Source: Meiothermus granaticius NBRC 107808 (GTDB lineage Bacteria; Deinococcota; Deinococci; Deinococcales; Thermaceae). Taken from it: a stretch of DNA of 64,000 bases. How positions within the stretch are numbered: the first letter of the stretch is position 1; each line of letters starts with the position of its first letter. Positions 8,782 to 17,214 of the stretch are shown one piece after another. The stretch spans positions 24,343-88,342 of the forward strand of contig NZ_QWLB01000009.1 in NCBI RefSeq assembly GCF_003574355.1, read 5' to 3'. The position numbers and the translations under genes were made by a program. The notes below the pieces were generated by a model. It saw nothing but the letters and a program-made list of their open reading frames with translations. It was not told the origin of the DNA and searched no databases.

Positions 8782-9029
8782 CGGGCCAGCCCGTCCAGGC
8801 GTTCCTCGCGCAGGTGGGCCAGAGCCTGGTTCAGGTCGCTGGCGGCCTCGCTCTCTACCACCAGCACCTGACCCTTGCGCCGCAGGGGGGGCGGGGTGCG
8901 GAGGGGTTGCAGGGTGAGCTTGCCGTCCTCCACGCTCACCTCGAGGGCATCTTCGGGCCGGAGGCCCAGGCGCTCCCGCAGTTTTTTGGGAATCAGCACC
9001 CGTCCGAAGCGATCCAGGGTGGTCTGCAT
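8778..9029 (-). CDS. vapB: AbrB/MazE-type antitoxin
   Basis: An 83-residue protein starting MQTTLDRFGRVLIPKKLRERLGL, the swapped-hairpin AbrB DNA-binding fold, followed by EDALEVSVEDGKLTLQPL and a toxin-binding tail. A start nine codons further upstream is possible. The one chosen lies about 8 bases after a TATTAAT -10 box, fitting a leaderless transcript, and matches family length. The upstream TTTGGCAAA and neighbouring half-repeats could be the operator. Confidence 0.75.
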   Translation of the reverse strand: MQTTLDRFGRVLIPKKLRERLGLRPEDALEVSVEDGKLTLQPLRTPPPLRRKGQVLVVESEAASDLNQALAHLREERLDGLAR

Positions 9030-9116
9030 ATTGCCATTAATAGCATTATTTGCCAAATGAGAGAACGCACCACAGGTCAGGCCAGGTGGTCTCGAGCAGC
9101 CCTCTGGCTGAAGAAT

Positions 9117-10373
9117 TCACTGGTTGGCCCAGCGCTCGAGCGCCGCCGCCCCCAAATCGTTTCCTACCAGCAACACCACATCCCCCCCGACCGGGTAATC
9201 GGGACTCTTCACGATGTCCTGGACCTGCAGCAGCTTCCCGATGGCCTTCGCCTGGGGCTCGAGCGCCGCTTGTTTATAGATCAGGATGGAGGTTTCCTGG
9301 CGCTTGGGAGCGGTATCGGTGCGCTGGATGCTGTAGCCCTGCTGCCGCAGCCAGCCCGCCGCCGCCCGGGCCGCCCCGCCCCGGTTGCTGGCGTTCAAAA
9401 CGCTGACCTCGACCAGCCGGTTCCCGGCGGTTGGGTCGCCCTTCAGCAGCCAGTCTACCAGGGCTTGGGAGCGCTCGCGGTCGAGGTAGTAAAAGTAGGC
9501 CCCGCCATAAGTCCCCCCGTTGCCGGGCAGGGTCACGCTATGGAAGTTGCTCAAGGCGGTCCGGCCCATCCGCGCGGCGATGGCCATGATCTGCGGTCTC
9601 GTGAGGTCGGTCTCGACCTCGCCTAAGGCTACGTTGGCGATCTGATCCAGGCGCAGCAAGTTCTCTGGCTCCAGCGCCCGTTCGGCCATTGCGCGCAACA
9701 ACTGCTGCTGCCGCTCGGTGCGGCGAATATCGCCCTCCTCCTTGCTGGGCGGAGCCCCCTCGTTGGGTTTGCGGAAACGCACGAACCCCACCGCCTGTTC
9801 GCCGTGGATAAACTGCCGCCCCTTGGGCAGGTTGACGTGCAGATGCCCCCAGCTGTCGTCGTAGCGCATGGCGTCTAGGGTCTCCACCCAGACCCCTCCC
9901 AGGGCGTCCACGATGTTCTTAACCGCAGTGTCCTTGAGCACCACGTAGTGGTCGATCTTGAGGTCAAAGGTGCGCTCGAGGGTCTGCTTCAACAGCTCAA
10001 CCCCCCCGCGGGCAAAGGTTCCATTGATCTTCCCAACAATGCCGTCAGGGGCTTTTACGTAGGTATCCCGGGGAATCGAGACCGCTGCCGCCTGCCGCCC
10101 CTGCAGGTCCAGCGAAAGCAGCATGATGGTGTCGGAACGGGAATTTTTGCTGTAGGCGATGCCCTGAGGGGTATAGTTGTAATCTTTGCCCACGATCAGC
10201 AGGTTGACCCGGGTCTGGGGGAAAAGTCCCTCGGGCTCGCGGACCACCCTGACCAGATCACCCACCGATGCCCCACCCGAAACCGTATGTACAAGCCGGT
10301 AGGTCCACCCTGCCCCAGCCAGACCTGCCAGCAGGACCAACGCGAGCAACACTCTGCCGAGACGTATAAACAT
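9117..10373 (-). CDS. LCP (LytR-CpsA-Psr) family cell-wall protein with LytR_C domain
   Basis: A membrane-anchored protein that, in its family, transfers undecaprenyl-linked polymers to peptidoglycan. It starts MFIRLGRVLLALVLLAGLAGAGW, a single N-terminal membrane anchor; an upstream in-frame ATG at 10448 adds a tail without membrane character and is less likely. The LCP core shows SRSDTIMLLSLD, AVSIPRDTYV and KINGTFARGG, the Arg/Asp residues that bind the pyrophosphate of the lipid carrier. From about residue 310, LVEVSVLNASNRGGAARAAAGWL is the LytR_C domain. It acts outside the membrane. The UppP and PAP2 genes at 41-43 kb belong to the same lipid-carrier cycle. Confidence 0.85.
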   Translation of the reverse strand: MFIRLGRVLLALVLLAGLAGAGWTYRLVHTVSGGASVGDLVRVVREPEGLFPQTRVNLLIVGKDYNYTPQGIAYSKNSRSDTIMLLSLDLQGRQAAAVSIPRDTYVKAPDGIVGKINGTFARGGVELLKQTLERTFDLKIDHYVVLKDTAVKNIVDALGGVWVETLDAMRYDDSWGHLHVNLPKGRQFIHGEQAVGFVRFRKPNEGAPPSKEEGDIRRTERQQQLLRAMAERALEPENLLRLDQIANVALGEVETDLTRPQIMAIAARMGRTALSNFHSVTLPGNGGTYGGAYFYYLDRERSQALVDWLLKGDPTAGNRLVEVSVLNASNRGGAARAAAGWLRQQGYSIQRTDTAPKRQETSILIYKQAALEPQAKAIGKLLQVQDIVKSPDYPVGGDVVLLVGNDLGAAALERWANQ

Positions 10374-10519
10374 ATTCAGGCCGGTCCTGGGCCGGCGCCC
10401 TAGGGAACCACTATGCAGCATTTTGATGAGCAAACCTTGGGAAAACAAACACTGGGCCTGCCTTACCTCTGCCCCACCACATTTCTCGCCTAGCTTTCAG
10501 GTGGGGGCTGGGGGGTGGT

Positions 10520-10564
10520 AAAAAAATCCCCTCGAGGTGCCCAGTAGGCGTTCCCCGAGGGGGA
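10520..10564 (-). terminator. Rho-independent terminator
   Basis: On the minus strand a stem CCCCTCG/CGAGGGG is followed by a run of seven T (plus-strand A run 10520-10526). It lies just after the small gene ending at 10577 and before the LCP gene, so it separates the two transcripts. Confidence 0.6.
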
Positions 10565-10576
10565 TGTCTGCCTAAA

Positions 10577-10795
10577 CTATAGCACAGCCTGCACTAACTG
10601 GTCGTACCAGTCAGGGTTCGCCTCTTGTAGCAGCCAGTCGCGGGCGCCGGGAGCATCGCCACCTGCGGCTACAGCTTCACGATTGATTCGCCGGTACTCG
10701 GCTAGCGACCATTGACCCGAGGCCTTGAGCTGCTCGACCTCTGCGGCAAGCTGGCGCATCCGAACCCAATCGATTTTGGTCAGCGTAGCAGCCAT
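10577..10795 (-). CDS. Small hypothetical protein downstream of the MuF-like fragment
   Basis: A 72-residue acidic/helical protein (MAATLTKIDWVRMRQLAAEVEQLK...). The start at 10795 stands one base after the stop of the upstream gene, so the two are translationally linked. It has no recognised family. Because the upstream gene is the tail of a phage head protein with a possible enzymatic domain, this gene sits where an immunity protein would be. That role is only inference from position. Confidence 0.5.
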   Translation of the reverse strand: MAATLTKIDWVRMRQLAAEVEQLKASGQWSLAEYRRINREAVAAGGDAPGARDWLLQEANPDWYDQLVQAVL

Positions 10796-10796
10796 G

Positions 10797-11525
10797 TCAG
10801 TCCCTCGCGCCAATCATCCGGCGGATCTCCCTGATCAGATTATACCCCAGGGGGTCTTTCACCTGCAGTTCATTCTGCAGGTAAATGTACGCACAGTGCA
10901 CTTCGCAAAAGTATTCTTTCCAGTTCACGCTCGCCCGACCTGAAACATAATTGGCCTGGTTCCAAACCTTCCGGATTTTGTCCTCGAGCGCGGGGCCCAT
11001 CTGCCGCCCCAACACGGTCAAGATGTGATGGCCGGCCTCGTGGACTAGGGAAATCTGCGCCGCGGTGTTGGGGTTGCCTGCAATTGTGGAGACGGTGTCA
11101 AGTTCGCCCCAGATCGGTTTTTGGTTAATCTCAGGGCGCTCAAAGCTAAGCCGAATGCTCGCGTTGGCCGGGTTATAGACCCCATTAAATGGGCCAAACT
11201 CATCATAAAGACTTTGCACGACCCGGATTTCCCCGAGGGGATTGTCCTTCAGCCAGTCGAGTAGTCCAGCCCGGCTCAGGCCACGCAGGACTGTTCTGCG
11301 GTTAGCTTCTGAGGTGGCTCTCCACTGACTGAAATGCACCCCTGCCTTGGGGCGCTCATACTCAGGCGGTCCGGCTAGCTGTTCTTGCTCTACCATGGCC
11401 CCTACCACCGTGCACCGACAGTTCACTACCTCTCCTGCTGGCGCGCCCAGCCGCCGGTCGCCGGGGTATATCAGCCTCGAGCCCGGCAGATCTTCTTTGA
11501 TGGGTAGCTCGCGTTCTAGTGATTA
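10797..11525 (-). pseudogene. Tail of a phage MuF-type head protein with HExxH domain
   Basis: Reading on the minus strand just after an in-frame TAA, the frame gives LERELPIKEDL, IYPGD, LGAPAGEVVNCRCTV. The IYPGD...NCRC sequence is the hallmark end of Mu gpF/SPP1 gp7 minor head proteins. It continues into about 190 residues with SLVHEAGHHIL, an HExxH zinc-protease-like motif, then FCEVHCAYIYL. In MuF proteins the C-terminus often carries a variable toxin domain. The N-terminal head domain is missing, so this is a truncated remnant. From GTG 11426 it could still be translated as a 209-residue protein. No other phage structural genes are nearby. Confidence 0.65.
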
Positions 11526-11526
11526 T

Positions 11527-11552
11527 TATCACGATAAATACTGCTCGTGATA
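11527..11552. repeat. Inverted repeat at the broken end of the MuF fragment
   Basis: TATCACGA (11527-11534) and TCGTGATA (11545-11552) form a perfect 8-bp inverted repeat with a 10-bp AT-rich spacer. It lies where homology to the phage head protein stops and about 100 bases before the response regulator. It could be a regulator binding site or a mark of the rearrangement. Confidence 0.4.
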
Positions 11553-11656
11553 GATTTCTTTGCATTCTTGGATGCAGTAACGCTTTACACAAGCCTAATA
11601 CGTTGGGCAACAATAAGGTTTGGTGGCTGGTCCCCTATCCCGAAGGAGGCGTCTGA

Positions 11657-12322
11657 TTGGCTCGAGTGCTCGTGGTGGATGATGACCCGGCAATTCGTGA
11701 GGTCTTGGGGGCCTACCTCCAGCAAGAAGGCTACGAGGTGCTCGAGGCCGCCGACGGTCTTGAGGCGCTGGAGAAAATCCCCCAAACCAGCCTGGTGGTG
11801 CTTGACCTGATGCTGCCCCGGCTTTCCGGCTGGGAGGTCGCCCATGAGACCCGGCGGGACCACCCCGAGTTGCCGATTTTGATGCTCACGGCCAAGGGTG
11901 AGGAGGAAGAGCGCATCCGGGGCCTCGACCTGGGAGCCGATGACTACGTGGTAAAGCCCTTTAGCCCACGCGAGGTGGTAGCCCGGGTGCGGGCCCTGCT
12001 ACGCCGGAGCGGCCTCAGGGCCGAGCTGGTCTTTGCCGAGCTGGTCATCCGGCCTCGGGAGCGCGAGGCCCTCTTCGCAGGAGAACTTCTGGCACTCTCT
12101 AAGCTCGAGTTTGATCTCCTCCTGACCCTTGCCCAGCACCCGGGCCTGGTCTGGAGTCGCGCGCGCCTTTTGGAGCGGGTCTGGGGAAGCGACTTCCCCG
12201 GAGTGGACCGGGTAGTGGATGTGCACATCGCAGGCCTGCGCAAGAAGCTGGGAGAAGAGGGGGAGAATCCCCGGTTTATTGAGACGGTGCGGGGTGTAGG
12301 CTACCGCTTCCGAGAGTTATAA
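11657..12322 (+). CDS. OmpR-family response regulator (probably metal-responsive)
   Basis: A 221-residue regulator: receiver domain with the acidic pocket VDDD at 8-10, phospho-acceptor Asp50 in VVLDLMLP and Lys in VVKPF, then a winged-helix DNA-binding domain ending RFIETVRGVGYRFREL. It starts at TTG with GGAGG a few bases upstream. The histidine kinase begins 15 bases later, so both are one operon. The copper ATPase and DUF305 genes that follow suggest a CopRS-like role, which is inferred from position only. Confidence 0.9.
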   Translation: MARVLVVDDDPAIREVLGAYLQQEGYEVLEAADGLEALEKIPQTSLVVLDLMLPRLSGWEVAHETRRDHPELPILMLTAKGEEEERIRGLDLGADDYVVKPFSPREVVARVRALLRRSGLRAELVFAELVIRPREREALFAGELLALSKLEFDLLLTLAQHPGLVWSRARLLERVWGSDFPGVDRVVDVHIAGLRKKLGEEGENPRFIETVRGVGYRFREL

Positions 12323-12336
12323 ATAGACCAGGCCCG

Positions 12337-13440
12337 ATGGGGGAAGAAGTGAGCCTATTTACCCGCCTGTTTCTGACCTACCTGGGGGTAATCCTGCTGG
12401 CCTTGGGGGGGGTATTCCTGGTTGCGGACCTGCTTTCCCCCAGTTTTTACCAGGGTCATGTTCAACGGATGGTGCAGATGATGGGGTCAATGGGGCTCAG
12501 CCTGCAAGCGGACCTGGAGGAGGGCTTGCACTCTACCCTCAAACACGCCCTGCTGGCCGCACTGCCCGTGGCCACCCTGCTGGCCGCGCTGCTGGCCTAC
12601 TGGTTCTCCCATCGGATAAGCCGTGCGGTGGTTCAGCTCTCCCAGGGTGCCCAAGAGATTGCTCATGGACGCTACAGCTACCGGCTTAGGGAAGAAGGGC
12701 CGACAGAGCTGGCCCATTTAGCCCGGCAGTTCAACCGCCTCTCGCAAACCCTAGAGGGCATCGAGAGAAGCCGGGTGGAGCTCATCGGCAGCGTAGCCCA
12801 CGAACTGCGTACCCCACTGGCCGCCCTTCAGGGCTATGCCGAGGCCCTGGCGGACGGGGTGCTTCCTCCCGAGAAAATCGCCCAGCAGATCACCCACGAG
12901 GTACAGGCCATGCGACATCTGGTGGATGACCTTGCGCTGGTCTCTCGCGTGGAGGCCGGAGCTGTCGAGCTTCACCCGCAGCCAGTAGAGGTGGACAAGG
13001 CTTTGCGCGAAAGCCAGGAGCGCTTTGCCATCGCTTTCGCTGAAAAGGGGGTGGGGCTCGAGCTAAACCTCCCTCCGCAGCTCCGCCCCGTCCAGGCCGA
13101 TCCCCTGCGCTTCCAGCAGGTTCTGTCCAATCTCCTCAGCAATGCCTTACGGCATACCCCCAGCGGTGGGCGGGTCGTGCTCGAGGCGCAATCCCAACCG
13201 GGCGGCTTGCGCGTTTGCGTGCGCGATACAGGTTCGGGAATTGCCGCCGAGCACCTGCCTCACCTCTTTGAACGCTTTTACCGGGTCGATGCGGCCCGTA
13301 GCCGCAAAGACGGGGGGAGCGGGGTGGGGCTCACCATCGCCAAAGGACTGGTGGAGGCCATGGGGGGTCAGATCGGGCTCGAGAGCGAGCTCGGGAAGGG
13401 CAGCACCTTCTGGTTCACGCTCCCCTTGGCTAAGACCTGA
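12337..13440 (+). CDS. Sensor histidine kinase
   Basis: A 367-residue membrane kinase partner of the preceding regulator. The first membrane segment spans about residues 8-30 and the second about 70-90; only about 40 residues lie between them, containing several Met and His (VQRMVQMMGSMG), a small external loop. HAMP follows at about 90-140. HisKA carries the phosphorylated His155 in VAHELRTPL. HATPase shows NLLSNALRHT, VRDTGSGI and GGSGVGLTI. A start four codons later (GTG) is possible. The Met-rich loop fits copper sensing but is not proof. Confidence 0.9.
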   Translation: MGEEVSLFTRLFLTYLGVILLALGGVFLVADLLSPSFYQGHVQRMVQMMGSMGLSLQADLEEGLHSTLKHALLAALPVATLLAALLAYWFSHRISRAVVQLSQGAQEIAHGRYSYRLREEGPTELAHLARQFNRLSQTLEGIERSRVELIGSVAHELRTPLAALQGYAEALADGVLPPEKIAQQITHEVQAMRHLVDDLALVSRVEAGAVELHPQPVEVDKALRESQERFAIAFAEKGVGLELNLPPQLRPVQADPLRFQQVLSNLLSNALRHTPSGGRVVLEAQSQPGGLRVCVRDTGSGIAAEHLPHLFERFYRVDAARSRKDGGSGVGLTIAKGLVEAMGGQIGLESELGKGSTFWFTLPLAKT

Positions 13441-13498
13441 CCGGTCAGGCTTTATGCCCGCTTAATATCCCCGCCCTAGGGTAGGGCTGGAGGTTGAT

Positions 13499-13729
13499 AT
13501 GGGTTGGTGGCCCTACGGTTTTGGAATGATGGGCGGCTGGGGTTGGCTCGGGATGCTGATCCCGATAATCGTCCTGGCGCTGCTGGTCTATTGGCTGGTA
13601 CGAACCTTCTCCCACCACTCCTCGAGCGGAGGGCGGGACCGCGCGCTGGACATCCTGCGGGAGCGCTACGCCAGGGGGGAGCTCGACCAGGAGAGCTTCG
13701 AGCGGATGAAGCGCGAGCTTGAGGAATGA
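13499..13729 (+). CDS. Small membrane protein with SHOCT domain
   Basis: A 76-residue protein: a Gly/Trp/Met-rich start (MGWWPYGFGMMGGW), one membrane segment (IPIIVLALLVYWLV), a His/Ser loop, and a C-terminal SHOCT domain (DILRERYARGELDQESFERMKREL). It has a GGAGG ribosome site. Such proteins are common beside copper and heavy-metal genes; the function is unknown. It follows the kinase gene in the same direction. Confidence 0.8.
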   Translation: MGWWPYGFGMMGGWGWLGMLIPIIVLALLVYWLVRTFSHHSSSGGRDRALDILRERYARGELDQESFERMKRELEE

Positions 13730-13828
13730 CGCCCTGGCCATGGAATGCTGCCCCCGCACTGGAAGGTCCGGCAGGCTTTACAAGAACTTGGCAGCGGCCC
13801 GGAAGGGTTCAACCTTGAGAAGGGCTGC

Positions 13829-13931
13829 CATACCGATCCGCGACTTTCCAGGAACCACCGTCTACCATTGCCACATCGTCGAGCACGAGGACCGGGGCAT
13901 GATGGGGATACTTAGGGTTGAGGGGTCTTAG
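13829..13931 (+). pseudogene. C-terminal remnant of a multicopper oxidase
   Basis: The frame ends with FPGTTVYHCHIVEHEDRGMM, the type-1/type-3 copper signature (HCHxxxHExxGMM) that closes multicopper oxidases. Only about 30 residues remain, and the upstream 90 bases in this frame have no oxidase similarity. The rest of the gene has been deleted. It lies between the SHOCT gene and the copper ATPase, so the copper cluster once carried an oxidase. Confidence 0.75.
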
Positions 13932-13981
13932 TCCTGAATAAGATATACAGAATCCTGAGCGAAGATTTGTAATATGCTTCT

Positions 13982-14006
13982 TACCCACCCCCCCTGGGGT
14001 GGGATA
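13982..14006. promoter_or_regulatory. CsoR-type copper operator
   Basis: Arms TACCCACCCC and GGGGTGGGATA around a short C-rich centre. This closely follows the G/C-tract operators bound by CsoR-family copper repressors. It overlaps a TATATT -10-like box (14004-14009) and precedes the copper ATPase gene by 45 bases. No csoR gene is seen in the window. Confidence 0.65.
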
Positions 14007-14050
14007 TATTGTTAGAACAAAGCTGGAGCACCAGCGAGCGGAGGTATAGC

Positions 14051-16447
14051 ATGCGGGCTAAAGCAGACAGTGCGGTGCTCGAGGTCGCTCTCCGGGACTG
14101 TTACAACGGAACCGAGCAGGCCGGGCTCGAAGGCTTCCTGAGGGGCTTACCCGGGGTGGGGGCAGTTCACCTAGACCGCAGCCGGGCGGTAGCTCACCTC
14201 ACCTACAACCCAGCCCAAACCAGCCCAGAGGCCCTGCACCGCGCCATAAAGCAGGCCGGGTACGACTGCATTGAGAGCGCGCGCGACCCCTCCTGCTGCC
14301 AGCCCGGCCACCCCAAGGTCGCCCGCAATGACATGCCCAGGGGCCACAATCATCAAGCCCAAGCAGCGCAGGTAAATCATAGCCAGGCGGCAACTGCCCC
14401 CGGTGTGCCCGATGGGATGGATCATGCCGCGATGGGGCACGGCCTTAGCTCGGCTGCCCATGGCCACGCGGCAATGGGCCACGCCGACGAGCACGCGGGC
14501 CACGGCACCCCCGACGACATGCTGCGGCGCTTCATCATCTCAGCAGGGCTGACCCTGCCGCTGGTGCTCTTCTCCCCCATCGAGATGCCGCCTTTTGGCA
14601 TCTCGATGGGGCTATGGGGCTTCGCGCTCGGCACCCCGGTAGCGCTATGGGGTGGTTGGCCTTTTATCCGCGCGGCCTGGCGGGCCTTGAGGCGGGGCGA
14701 GGTCAACATGATGACCCTGATCGCCCTGGGCATCCTGGTGGCCTACACCTACTCCCTAGCCGCCACCTTCGTGTTTCCCGGCGATGTCTTCTACGAGGCC
14801 GCTGCCATGCTTACCACCCTCAGCCTGCTGGGCCACTGGCTCGAGATGCGTGCCCGCTTCGCCACCGGGCGGGCGGTGGAGGCGCTGCTGCGGCTGGCCC
14901 CCGCCACCGCCAGGGTCAAGCGCGACGGGCAAGAGGTGGAACTCCCGTTGGAGCAGATCAGGGTGGGGGACGAGATCCTCGTCAAGCCCGGAGACCGCCT
15001 GCCGGTGGACGGCGTCGTGACCTCGGGCCAGAGCTATGTAGACGAGAGCATGATCAGCGGCGAGCCGATCCCGGTGGCCAAGGAGCCGGGAGCCAGGGTG
15101 ATCGGCGGAACCGTCAACCAAAATGGCAGCTTCAGTTTCAAGGCCACCGCGGTGGGGGCCGACACCGCGCTGTCCCGCATTGTGCAGATGGTTAAGAACG
15201 CCCAAGCCTCCAAGGCCCCCGCCCAGCGCCTGGCTGATCAGGCCGGGAAGGTGCTGGTGTACGTGGCGCTGTCGGCCGGATTGCTGACCTTCCTTTACTG
15301 GACGCTGCTGGCCAACCAGCCCCTGGTCTTTGCCATCACGGTGGCGGTCTCGACCATCGTGATCGCCTGCCCCGACGCGCTGGCTCTGGCCACCCCGACG
15401 GCCATCACCGTGGGGGTGGGCAAAGCGGCCCGCGAGGGGGTGTTGTTCAAGAATGCCACCGCCCTGGAGCTCACCGCAGGTGTTGACACGGTGGTGTTCG
15501 ACAAGACCGGCACCCTCACCGAGGGCAGGCCCCGCTTGACCGACCTCGAGCCCTTTGGTGGGTTTCATGAAGCCGATCTGCTGCGGCTGGCCGCCTCCGC
15601 CGACCAGCCCTCGCAACACCCGCTGGCCGAGGCCATTGTCAGAGCGGCCAAGGCACAAGGCTTGGCTCTGGGTGAGGCACAGAACTTCGTCTCCGTAGCG
15701 GGTCAGGGGATTCAGGCCCGCGTGGAGGGGCGGGAAATTCGCATCGGCAACCACCGGCTGATGGATGCCGCGGGGGTGGAAGTCGGGGGGCTTGAACCCA
15801 CAGCAGCCCAGCTCGCTGCCAGCGGTAAAACCGCGATGTTCATAGCCGTGGACGGGAGGGCTGCCGGGGTGGTCGCGGTGGCCGACGCGGTACGTCCATC
15901 GGCCCTCCAGGCGGTGAGCGAGCTGCAGGCCATGGGAATAGAACCGATCCTGCTGACGGGGGACAATGCCCACACTGCTCGAGCAGTCGGCCTCCAGCTA
16001 GGCATCTCCAGGGTCATAGCCGACGTGCTACCAGAGGACAAAGCCAGCAAGATCGCCGAGTTGCAGGCCTCGGGCAAGAAAGTAGCCATGGTAGGGGACG
16101 GGGTCAACGACGCGCCCGCTCTGGCCAAGGCCGAGGTGGGCATCGCCATCGGCGCGGGCACCGACGTGGCTGTGGAGACCGCCGGGGTGGTGCTGGTCAG
16201 GGACAACCCAGCAGATGTGCCCCACAGCGTCCGCCTGGCCAGGGCTGTGCGGGGGAAGATCAAGCAAAACTTGTTCTGGGCGGCGATCTACAACATCGTG
16301 GCTCTGCCCATCGCCGCAGGGGGGCTCTACCACAGCCTGGGTATCCTGCTCAAACCGGAGTTCGCCGCCCTGGCGATGAGCGCTTCGACCCTCATGGTCA
16401 CTCTAAATGCCCTCCTGCTAAATCGGGTTCGCTTTACAAAAACATAA
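14051..16447 (+). CDS. copA-like: P1B-type heavy-metal (copper) ATPase with CPD motif
   Basis: Exports metal ions across the membrane using ATP. The start at 14051 has GGAGGT at a proper distance; the TTG at 14009 lies inside the operator region. The N-terminal domain is HMA-like but lacks the CxxC pair, having [10 protein letters not shown] instead. A His/Met-rich linker follows (residues about 95-155, many HxH and MGH). The eight-membrane-segment core has [20 protein letters not shown] at residues 439-451, the phosphorylated Asp484 in [13 protein letters not shown] and [10 protein letters not shown]. The intramembrane CPC of typical CopA is CPD here, which may change ion choice. Followed by DUF305, a frequent neighbour in copper clusters. 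Confidence 0.9.
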   Translation: MRAKADSAVLEVALRDCYNGTEQAGLEGFLRGLPGVGAVHLDRSRAVAHLTYNPAQTSPEALHRAIKQAGYDCIESARDPSCCQPGHPKVARNDMPRGHNHQAQAAQVNHSQAATAPGVPDGMDHAAMGHGLSSAAHGHAAMGHADEHAGHGTPDDMLRRFIISAGLTLPLVLFSPIEMPPFGISMGLWGFALGTPVALWGGWPFIRAAWRALRRGEVNMMTLIALGILVAYTYSLAATFVFPGDVFYEAAAMLTTLSLLGHWLEMRARFATGRAVEALLRLAPATARVKRDGQEVELPLEQIRVGDEILVKPGDRLPVDGVVTSGQSYVDESMISGEPIPVAKEPGARVIGGTVNQNGSFSFKATAVGADTALSRIVQMVKNAQASKAPAQRLADQAGKVLVYVALSAGLLTFLYWTLLANQPLVFAITVAVSTIVIACPDALALATPTAITVGVGKAAREGVLFKNATALELTAGVDTVVFDKTGTLTEGRPRLTDLEPFGGFHEADLLRLAASADQPSQHPLAEAIVRAAKAQGLALGEAQNFVSVAGQGIQARVEGREIRIGNHRLMDAAGVEVGGLEPTAAQLAASGKTAMFIAVDGRAAGVVAVADAVRPSALQAVSELQAMGIEPILLTGDNAHTARAVGLQLGISRVIADVLPEDKASKIAELQASGKKVAMVGDGVNDAPALAKAEVGIAIGAGTDVAVETAGVVLVRDNPADVPHSVRLARAVRGKIKQNLFWAAIYNIVALPIAAGGLYHSLGILLKPEFAALAMSASTLMVTLNALLLNRVRFTKT

Positions 16448-16470
16448 CACAACTTGGATAAAACTGCCCC

Positions 16471-17073
16471 ATGAAGGGAATGGCCGTGCGGATACTCCTG
16501 AGCATAGTCGCCAGCCTGGGCCTGGCTTGGGCACAGATGAATCACCACAGCATGCAGATGGGCGGGACGGGCATGACCGCCATGACCGAGTTGAACAAGC
16601 TCTCGGGCCGTGACTTTGACATCGCCTACATGTCCATGATGATCGAGCATCACAAAGGGGCGGTGGAGATGGCCCAGGCCGCCCTCAAGGCCTCCAAGGA
16701 TGGGCGTATTCGCAAGGCCGCCCGCAAGATCGTGACCGTGCAGAACCGCGAGATCGCCCAGCTCACCGGCTGGTTGCGTGCTTGGTATGCGGTGCCCCCC
16801 AGCCAGCGCTACATGGCCATGATGCGCGCGGACATGAAGCCCATGATGGACACCGCCATGCAGGGCATGACCCCCATGGCGGGGATGGCGATGCAGGTTG
16901 ATCGGAGTTTCCTCGAGGGGATGATCCCCCACCATCAAGAGGCTGTAGACATGTCCGAGGTCTGCCTGCAAAAGGCCACTAAAGCAGAACTCAAGCGCTT
17001 CTGCCGCGGGGTGATTGGGCTGCAGAAGGCTGAGATGGCCCAGTACCAGGCCTGGCTCAAGACCATTAAGTGA
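16471..17073 (+). CDS. Exported DUF305 protein
   Basis: A 200-residue protein with a signal peptide (MKGMAVRILLSIVASLGLAWAQ) and a duplicated DUF305 unit: DIAYMSMMIEHHKGAVEMAQ near residue 50 and FLEGMIPHHQEAVDMSEV near 145. Each has the paired-His/Met motif. It is very rich in Met and His. DUF305 proteins are often found with copper-resistance genes and are thought to bind metal in the periplasm. It begins 23 bases after the copper ATPase, so it is probably in the same transcript. Confidence 0.85.
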   Translation: MKGMAVRILLSIVASLGLAWAQMNHHSMQMGGTGMTAMTELNKLSGRDFDIAYMSMMIEHHKGAVEMAQAALKASKDGRIRKAARKIVTVQNREIAQLTGWLRAWYAVPPSQRYMAMMRADMKPMMDTAMQGMTPMAGMAMQVDRSFLEGMIPHHQEAVDMSEVCLQKATKAELKRFCRGVIGLQKAEMAQYQAWLKTIK

Positions 17074-17214
17074 CGCTTCTGCAAGGGATGGGTGCAGGCA
17101 AAAAGTAGCTAGGCATGCATGACCTGAGAGACCCCTTTGGGAAGGTAGAACCCAATCCAGACTGAGGTATCTACCAGGATGCAGATTACTTGCACAACTG
17201 CCTGGAGCGCCGAG

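Noticed and set aside
13719..13828. Start of the multicopper-oxidase frame as a real small gene
   Set aside because: The first 35 codons have no oxidase similarity and overlap the SHOCT gene; only the last 30 residues are meaningful.
17074..17214. Possible tRNA or riboswitch between DUF305 and the DUF499 gene
   Set aside because: No cloverleaf, CCA end or known aptamer pattern could be found.
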